Positions 58,814 through 64,000 of a stretch of 64,000 nucleotides of DNA are shown here, one piece after another (position 1 is the first letter of the stretch; every line of letters starts with the position of its first letter). The notes below the pieces were generated by a model that was given only the letters and a program-made list of their open reading frames with translations, was not told where the DNA came from and ran no database searches. The position numbers and the translations under genes were made by a program. Origin of the DNA: Pedobacter zeae. Its GTDB lineage: Bacteria; Bacteroidota; Bacteroidia; Sphingobacteriales; Sphingobacteriaceae. The stretch covers positions 773,874 to 837,873 of the forward strand of contig NZ_JACIEF010000003.1 in the NCBI RefSeq assembly GCF_014196715.1. The letters are read 5' to 3'.

Positions 58814-59740
58814 TTAAGGCTTTTTAATTGCCTTTCCAATCATAGTCAGCGTAATTTCGCTATTATGGGGGATACCTAATGTGGTTCCGGGGGCAACGTT
58901 AAAAAGGTTCCTGACATAGATATCGGCAATGCCCTGAGCCACCTTTTTTTTCGCCTCCTTATTTTCAGGAAGTACATTATAAATCGTTTTTACATGTATC
59001 CCGCCTTGAAAATCTACAATAGCGGCAACCTGATAGGCAAAATCTTTATATGCCCTATCAATTCTGATGATATACTGCGGAAACATGTAATCGTAAGCCT
59101 CTGTCCGGTTGTTTGTCCGGTCTACGGTACTTATTTTTTCTACTCTCGCAATTTTGCTTTTAGATATAAACTGAACGGGGTCTGTAGCGGCAAATGCGCT
59201 ATCGCTGTTCAGGTTAACCTTGGCCGAACGTTTTTCAATAAAAGCAGTGTCGGCTTTGGTCGGTTTTTGAAGGTCTTCGGCCTTGGCTTTTAACTTGTTT
59301 TTAATGTAATCCTGCGCATAGAAAGTCATGTTTACATCAGAGCGTACATCCGAGGCAATCACTTTTCCGTCTACCTGGATCCGTTGAAAAACCAAACTGT
59401 CTTTACTGATGTGTTTTACCTTAAAAAATTCGGCGGCGAAGTTATATACATTACCATGATCGTATTGCAGGTAAAAATTCTGCATCCTATGTTTCTGGGG
59501 ACTCCAGGCCGACATGGTATCTTCTTTAACCACTTCTATTATCCACGATGGTTTTTGCATAAAGCCTTCCTGATTAAAAGAATATCCATTTTTAAACCGG
59601 CGTTTTACTTCCACATAACGGATGCCTTTAACAGGTTCAAAAGTAAAATCCCGAAGGGTTGGATCGCTGGTTTTTGTGCCCATTTTACAGGCACTGAGCA
59701 TGAGCACAAAAAAGAAAAAATATATCGTGTTTTTAATCAT
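58814..59740 (-). CDS. Lipoprotein of unknown function
   Basis: The 308-residue protein has a signal peptide with lipobox LSAC (Cys18) and so is anchored in the envelope by lipid. The mature part is soluble, strand-rich and has no motif I know; landmarks are RDFTFEPVKGIRYVEVKRRF, a Lys-rich stretch (KNKLKAKAEDLQKPTKADTA) and the end LGIPHNSEITLTMIGKAIKK. It stands alone between the cold-shock gene and the glycosidase gene. No catalytic residues can be proposed. Confidence 0.75.
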   Translation of the reverse strand: MIKNTIYFFFFVLMLSACKMGTKTSDPTLRDFTFEPVKGIRYVEVKRRFKNGYSFNQEGFMQKPSWIIEVVKEDTMSAWSPQKHRMQNFYLQYDHGNVYNFAAEFFKVKHISKDSLVFQRIQVDGKVIASDVRSDVNMTFYAQDYIKNKLKAKAEDLQKPTKADTAFIEKRSAKVNLNSDSAFAATDPVQFISKSKIARVEKISTVDRTNNRTEAYDYMFPQYIIRIDRAYKDFAYQVAAIVDFQGGIHVKTIYNVLPENKEAKKKVAQGIADIYVRNLFNVAPGTTLGIPHNSEITLTMIGKAIKKP

Positions 59741-59800
59741 TTCAACAAAAATCTTCGGCTAAAATAAGTTTTTTTAGGCAGTGTTGTGTTTGGGTGGATT

Positions 59801-60676
59801 TTATCTTTTAACCCGTTTCTTTACCAAAACCACATTGGCCACTTTGCGCTGTCCTTCATGATTCCACTTTTTATTATCCGTTGGGAAATTGATTACGCCA
59901 CCATCGGGCATTCCATTTACCCACAAAGTGGTAGAACCACCGCCATCGAAATTTATGGCAGAATTACAGCCCAACCAGCGCATTAATTTGGTGAGCTCGA
60001 ACAGGCTCATCCCGGCCGAATTTTCATTCCTTCCATCAACGGTTAATAAAATTGCCCTTCCGTTCGGTTTTATACCCAGGCAGGTACGAGGGTGGCGCAA
60101 GCGGTTAAAACCGGCCGTATCTAAAACTTCATCAACATTGTTCATGGTTAACAACGGTCCGTTTAGCAAAACATTTTCTTCCCTTAATTTTGTTTCCCAA
60201 TCGGATGATCTGTCCCATTTTTTGATCGAAATTTTCCCCTTGTCGATTACCACAGCCGCCTCCTGATGCCTGGCCCGGTTTCCGTTTTTATCCAAACGGT
60301 TGGTATTGATTGTTTTTCCGTTTACACGGACAAAATCTACCGATCCTCCGTTTTTCACATCGAAAAAATTGCCGTTTATAGCAGCAATTGCGGTATCTCT
60401 TAAGCCAAAATTACTGGTGGTAATTAATGCTTTTTCTTCTGCGGCAAGGGCAAATACGGCTTTACGCCCGGTGTTTTTGATTTCTAAAAACGAAATATTT
60501 TCGTTGGCTGCGAAAAGGTTTTTCTGATCAAAATGATGCCTGAATAAAATGACTTGTCTGGCAATTTTGTTTTTCTTCCATTTGGTTTTAACAACCGTAA
60601 TGGAATCGGCATTTTGGCCAAAGGCTAAGAAACCGGAAGTTAATAATGCAAGTGCAAAGAATAGTTTTTTAAGCAT
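59801..60676 (-). CDS. Exported phosphodiester glycosidase-family protein (NAGPA domain)
   Basis: The 291-residue protein has a signal peptide (cut near LAFGQ, about residue 21). The NAGPA/DUF2233 pattern follows: AINGNFFDVKNGGSVDFVRV, CLGIKPNGRAILLTVDGRNE, LTKLMRWLGCNSAINFDGGG and STTLWVNGMPDGGVINFPT. The family includes the enzyme that uncovers mannose-6-phosphate and several bacterial exopolysaccharide or cell-wall proteins. The likely site is the periplasm. The exact substrate cannot be told. Confidence 0.9.
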   Translation of the reverse strand: MLKKLFFALALLTSGFLAFGQNADSITVVKTKWKKNKIARQVILFRHHFDQKNLFAANENISFLEIKNTGRKAVFALAAEEKALITTSNFGLRDTAIAAINGNFFDVKNGGSVDFVRVNGKTINTNRLDKNGNRARHQEAAVVIDKGKISIKKWDRSSDWETKLREENVLLNGPLLTMNNVDEVLDTAGFNRLRHPRTCLGIKPNGRAILLTVDGRNENSAGMSLFELTKLMRWLGCNSAINFDGGGSTTLWVNGMPDGGVINFPTDNKKWNHEGQRKVANVVLVKKRVKR

Positions 60677-60784
60677 AATCCTGTTTTGCCCTAAAAATAA
60701 AAAACTGTTAGTTGTTAAAGTTAACGCATCAAGAATTATACAAAAGTTATTTAATAATTTAAACCTGTCAGGTTTGGCCTATAA

Positions 60785-60835
60785 AAAAAGCGGAACGATC
60801 AATTTATGACCTGCTCCGCTTTTTTCAAGTGTTGG
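60785..60835 (-). terminator. Intrinsic terminator of the metalloprotease gene
   Basis: AAAAAGCGGA (60785-60794) and TCCGCTTTTT (60826-60835 region) form a 10-bp stem with a long loop, and A/T-runs flank both sides. It can serve the minus-strand protease gene, whose stop is 15 nt away. Confidence 0.7.
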
Positions 60836-60849
60836 ATTATTGAATCTTA

Positions 60850-63366
60850 TTATTTCTTCGGATCCAAAATATCCTTAATACGAATACTTAAATCCTCATA
60901 ATGTGCTTTGGTGATGGCATCGCCCGCTGCTGCCCTTGCTTTGGTGGTAGCCAATAACGTTTTTAGCTCTGCCCTAACCAATGGTCTGATATCAGACAGG
61001 CCCACATTGATTGGAGTTAAACCATAACTTGCAGCATAATCTGCCGGGAATCCAACCGGAAGTTCGTTTTCTTTAGTCATCAGATCCTGTAAACGGTCTA
61101 CATAAGCACGTTGTAAGTTACGTTTAAAGGCATCAGCTCTTCCTGCAACAAATACCGATGACCTTAAATCGGTAAATAATTCTGGTAAAGTGTAGGCTTT
61201 TGCTGCACCATTTTTTGTTTCGTTATCTAATAAACGCGCTATACGCGAGGCTGATAACAGATTCGCCAAAGTATTGGTCTGAACACCTTTGATACGGTTT
61301 AATAATACACCGTTATCAAATTTGCTCAGCTGTTCGTTGCTGATTAACCAAAGTGGTGTGGTAAATAATTGCTGGTTGAAGAAAGCAACCGCCTCCTTTT
61401 GTTTCGCTTTAGGTAAGTAAGCGTAAACTGGTCCACTTTGTTCATAGGTTTTAAAATTCTCGCTTAATCCGCCGACGTTTGTGGCTACATGTCCCATGTA
61501 ACGGTTAAACTGACCTATGATTTCAGTATAGATTTCTTTTAAATCACTGTAATCTTTTCCTTTTTGGTAAGTCCATTTTTCTACGTTAGGTAAAATGCGT
61601 TTTAAGTTGGCAATACCATAAGTACTCGCTTTCATGGCGTTATCACCTAAATCTTCACTCTGTAACCGTGGATCTAAACTGGTTCCCTGGCGACCATAGA
61701 AATACAATGGATTACCGGCGTTTTTCAAAGTCCACTGATCTAAAATTTCTTTTTCCTGTTCAGCAGTTTTGTTCCCCGGAATCCAGGAATATCCCCATTT
61801 AACTACCCATTTATCATATTCGCCAATTTGAGGATGAAGTTTGGTTACACCATCTCCCGGCTGTGCGATGTAGTTAAAACGGGCATAATCCATAATGGAC
61901 GGCGCAGTACCATGTTTATCGGTAAAGGCTTTAGAACGTAACGAATCAACAGGGTAAGCATAACTGGAACCAAAGTTATGCGGTAAACCCAAGGTATGGC
62001 CTATTTCGTGTGATGATACGAAACGGATCAGTTCGCCCATCTGCGCATCTGTAAATTTAGCTTTTCGTACTTCCGGGTTAATGGCTGCAGTTTGTACAAA
62101 ATACCAGTTACGCAAAAGGTTCATTACATTATGGTACCAGCCAATGTGTGTTTCCAAAATCTGCCCGGTACGCGGATCGCTGATGTGCGGGCCGTAGGCA
62201 TTGGCAATATCTGATGCGAAATAACGCACAACCGAATACCTGGAATCTTCCACGCTGAACTGAGGATCTTGCTGCGGAGTTGGCGCCTCTTTGCCCATAA
62301 TAGCGTTTTTGAAACCTGCCGCTTCAAAAGCTACCTGCCAATCGTTAATTCCCTGGATTAAGAAAGGTACCCATTTTTTAGGTGTTGCAGGGTCGATATA
62401 AATTACAATTGGTTTTACCGGTTCTACCAGTTCGCCGCGTTTATAGGCATTGGTATCTTTCGGAACCAAATTCCAGCGGTGGATATAAGCAGTACGTTCC
62501 GCCTTTTGTGCGTTACTTCCATAATCTATCTGCGACTGACCAAAGAAACCCACCCTACTATCCATTATTCTGGCCTTTACCGGGATTTTTGGCAATAATA
62601 ACATAGAAGTATTAAACTCGAAAGTTACCGCCCCATTGCTGCTGTCGGTTGGCGATTCTGCCGAACGGTAGGTTTTAGCTGTCTTTACTTCAATATTAAT
62701 CGGGAAAGTTTTAACCGTATCAATGTAAGAACGTGAAGCATCGTACATGGTTACTTTATACGCTTTACGGATCTGATCAGTAGCACCGATGGCCATCACA
62801 TCGCCGTTGTAAAAATCGGTTACATCGATCACCACACCGGTGGTATCTTTATTATAAGCCTTGATTTCGAAACTTGCTAAAATCTGTGCCAGGTTAGAAT
62901 TTTGTACCGATTCGTACATATCGCTGTTTGGATCAGCCTTGGTTGAGTAGCTTGGAACACGGATGTAAACCTGTTTGCCTCTACGCTCCCATTTCCAAAC
63001 CTGTTCGTTTAATTCTTCTCCACCATATTGCTGGTTTCCTACTTTTACTCCTGCAGGCGCTTTTGCTAAACGGGTAACTACCAGCATTTCGCGGTTGATC
63101 ATCGAATCCGGAATCTCAAAATACCATTTGTCATCTACTTTATGTGTCTTAAACAAACCATTTGTTGTTCTCGCTTTTGCAGTAATTACTTCAGAGAATG
63201 GTTTGATTCCTTCTTTTTTTGCTGCTGCCGCCGGAGCTGCAGATGGAGTAGCCGGAGTGGCTCCTTTAGTGGTTTTAGATTTTTTTTGGGCGTACACGGA
63301 ATCTGATCCGGCTACACCAAACGCTACGATACCTGCTAAGGCAAGTACCTTAAAGTTTTTCTTCAT
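60850..63366 (-). CDS. Exported zinc-dependent metalloprotease (DUF5117/DUF5118 type)
   Basis: The 838-residue protein has a signal peptide (cut near VYAQ, about 27) and an Ala/Pro/Lys-rich linker. A DUF5118-like N-terminal part follows (LFKTHKVDDKWYFEIPDSMI, NREMLVVTRLAKAPAG), then DUF5117, then the zincin site SSHEIGHTLGLPHNFGSSYA near residue 455 (HExxHxxGxxH). The domain set is characteristic of large periplasmic or outer-membrane proteases in Bacteroidota. The third-ligand and Met-turn area (APSIMDYARFNYIAQPGDG) is present. It is monocistronic. Confidence 0.93.
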   Translation of the reverse strand: MKKNFKVLALAGIVAFGVAGSDSVYAQKKSKTTKGATPATPSAAPAAAAKKEGIKPFSEVITAKARTTNGLFKTHKVDDKWYFEIPDSMINREMLVVTRLAKAPAGVKVGNQQYGGEELNEQVWKWERRGKQVYIRVPSYSTKADPNSDMYESVQNSNLAQILASFEIKAYNKDTTGVVIDVTDFYNGDVMAIGATDQIRKAYKVTMYDASRSYIDTVKTFPINIEVKTAKTYRSAESPTDSSNGAVTFEFNTSMLLLPKIPVKARIMDSRVGFFGQSQIDYGSNAQKAERTAYIHRWNLVPKDTNAYKRGELVEPVKPIVIYIDPATPKKWVPFLIQGINDWQVAFEAAGFKNAIMGKEAPTPQQDPQFSVEDSRYSVVRYFASDIANAYGPHISDPRTGQILETHIGWYHNVMNLLRNWYFVQTAAINPEVRKAKFTDAQMGELIRFVSSHEIGHTLGLPHNFGSSYAYPVDSLRSKAFTDKHGTAPSIMDYARFNYIAQPGDGVTKLHPQIGEYDKWVVKWGYSWIPGNKTAEQEKEILDQWTLKNAGNPLYFYGRQGTSLDPRLQSEDLGDNAMKASTYGIANLKRILPNVEKWTYQKGKDYSDLKEIYTEIIGQFNRYMGHVATNVGGLSENFKTYEQSGPVYAYLPKAKQKEAVAFFNQQLFTTPLWLISNEQLSKFDNGVLLNRIKGVQTNTLANLLSASRIARLLDNETKNGAAKAYTLPELFTDLRSSVFVAGRADAFKRNLQRAYVDRLQDLMTKENELPVGFPADYAASYGLTPINVGLSDIRPLVRAELKTLLATTKARAAAGDAITKAHYEDLSIRIKDILDPKK

Positions 63367-63457
63367 GTGTATATAAAAGTTAGTTTGCTTGGCAATAAGA
63401 GGTTAAAATTAAAATCTTGTTACAGGACAATCAATTTGTAACCGGAAAATTACGCTT

Positions 63458-64000
63458 TCAGATCCGCTTTTCGAGGCGAACTACCTTAAAATAGACCTGA
63501 TTGTCTCTGAAAATTTCAAAAATAACATTTCGATCGGCTTTTGATTTAAACATTTCACTAAGCTCGTTTAAAGAATAAGCATCAATGCTTTTAAAGTTTA
63601 CCGCAATTATCTCGTCATCCGGGCAAAGGCCAGCCTTTTCTGCAGGGCTATTTTCATCAATTTCGCCAATGAGCACCCTTTTATATTCCTTTTGATCCAG
63701 GTAAATAACCATACCTACCATATCGTACTCAAAAGGTAACTTGGTAAAGCCGTTCGGTTTAACGTAGATAAAACCTTCCCTGTAATTAAACTGAATATTA
63801 AATTTCCGCAGCAGATCGGCCCCTAAATTTCCATTCCTTTTAGATAGGTTAATCTTTTCTGCAATGGTTTTAAAATCAGGGAATCCGGTAACCACATCAT
63901 TAAAAACATAATTTCCCAACTTTAATTTAGCCACCCGACCAACATAACCTTTAATCTGCCCGCTGATACTCATCCCCAAATTGGCCTTTATTTTTTTTTC
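63458..64000 (-). CDS. PDZ / retropepsin-like aspartyl protease-type protein (5' part missing)
   Basis: The gene enters from the right edge; the frame stays open through 64000 (upstream residues EKKIKANLG), so the start is outside. The visible 180 residues give the end of an aspartyl-protease-like domain (GNLGADLLRKFNIQFNYREG) and a PDZ domain (RVLIGEIDENSPAEKAGLCP, DDEIIAVNFKSIDAYSLNEL). The catalytic Asp motif expected in this family would lie upstream or is not visible, so protease activity cannot be judged. Similar exported proteins occur in many Bacteroidota. Confidence 0.8.
   Translation of the reverse strand, partial: EKKIKANLGMSISGQIKGYVGRVAKLKLGNYVFNDVVTGFPDFKTIAEKINLSKRNGNLGADLLRKFNIQFNYREGFIYVKPNGFTKLPFEYDMVGMVIYLDQKEYKRVLIGEIDENSPAEKAGLCPDDEIIAVNFKSIDAYSLNELSEMFKSKADRNVIFEIFRDNQVYFKVVRLEKRI

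Noticed and set aside
1..64000. tRNA or rRNA genes, insertion sequences, prophage or integron
   Set aside because: I found no T-loop GGTTCGAATCC-like motif in a cloverleaf context, no rRNA core sequence, no transposase or integrase, and no att-like direct repeats.

Overview
The window looks like a chromosomal segment of a Bacteroidota bacterium, most likely family Sphingobacteriaceae and Pedobacter-like. The evidence is a giant type IX secretion (T9SS) substrate next to a PorP/SprF gene, TAnnTTTG-type -7 promoter elements with no obvious Shine-Dalgarno pattern, the gene order miaB / sigma-54 activator / lptE / TPR protein / secG, a DUF5117/DUF5118-type metalloprotease, and many short intergenic inverted repeats. 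I see no rRNA or tRNA gene, insertion sequence, prophage or CRISPR array. Nearly all genes look like vertically inherited housekeeping, envelope and signalling genes. Assignments come from reading the translated sequence; no database search was run.

Region by region. 1-4.3 kb: the end of an unknown gene, a small XRE regulator, an HD phosphohydrolase, a membrane protein, and a radical-SAM / DUF4130 pair annotated in databases as putative DNA repair; the radical-SAM gene carries a one-base frameshift. 4.6-6.7 kb: groES-groEL with an intergenic hairpin and a good terminator. 6.9-13.9 kb: a 1986-residue secreted repeat protein with a type B T9SS C-terminal domain, and its PorP/SprF partner. 13.9-21 kb: MgtC/SapB protein, RDD protein, one-chain L-serine dehydratase, bleomycin-hydrolase-like peptidase, AEC transporter, Dps and a DEAD-box helicase. 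21.2-23.9 kb (minus strand): an ECF-like sigma factor followed by small membrane or secreted proteins, a glycosyltransferase N-terminal fragment and Hsp20. 24.3-27.1 kb: DUF4197 protein, then a second sigma factor with an overlapping multidomain anti-sigma-like protein.

27.4-30.4 kb (minus): PhoR-like histidine kinase, DUF47 protein and PiT phosphate transporter. 30.5-35.4 kb (minus): miaB, sigma-54 activator, lptE, TPR protein, secG. 35.9-41.1 kb (plus): two tandem AsmA-like envelope paralogues, LemA and a DUF3137 protein. 41.2-48.1 kb (minus): a compact phosphorelay and chemotaxis-enzyme cluster (REC-histidine kinase, CHASE3 hybrid kinase with three receiver domains, single-domain receiver, CheR, receiver-less CheB, second receiver) with no chemoreceptor in the window. 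48.2-55.6 kb: YpfJ-like zinc peptidase, gltX, an overlapping histidine kinase / DinB / thioesterase operon, serine hydrolase, Crp regulator and an SMR transporter.

55.7-56.7 kb is a non-coding array of about 3.5 tandem copies of a 273-282 bp GC-rich unit, followed directly by a parS-like palindrome and a third sigma / anti-sigma pair. 57.9-64 kb (minus) holds an RBBP9-like hydrolase, a cold-shock protein, a lipoprotein, a phosphodiester glycosidase-family protein, a large zinc metalloprotease and the 3' part of a PDZ / aspartyl-protease-like gene cut by the window edge. The points most worth a second look are the frameshifted radical-SAM gene, the receptor-less CheB/CheR phosphorelay cluster, the tandem repeat array, the parS-like site and the dispersed intergenic inverted repeats.
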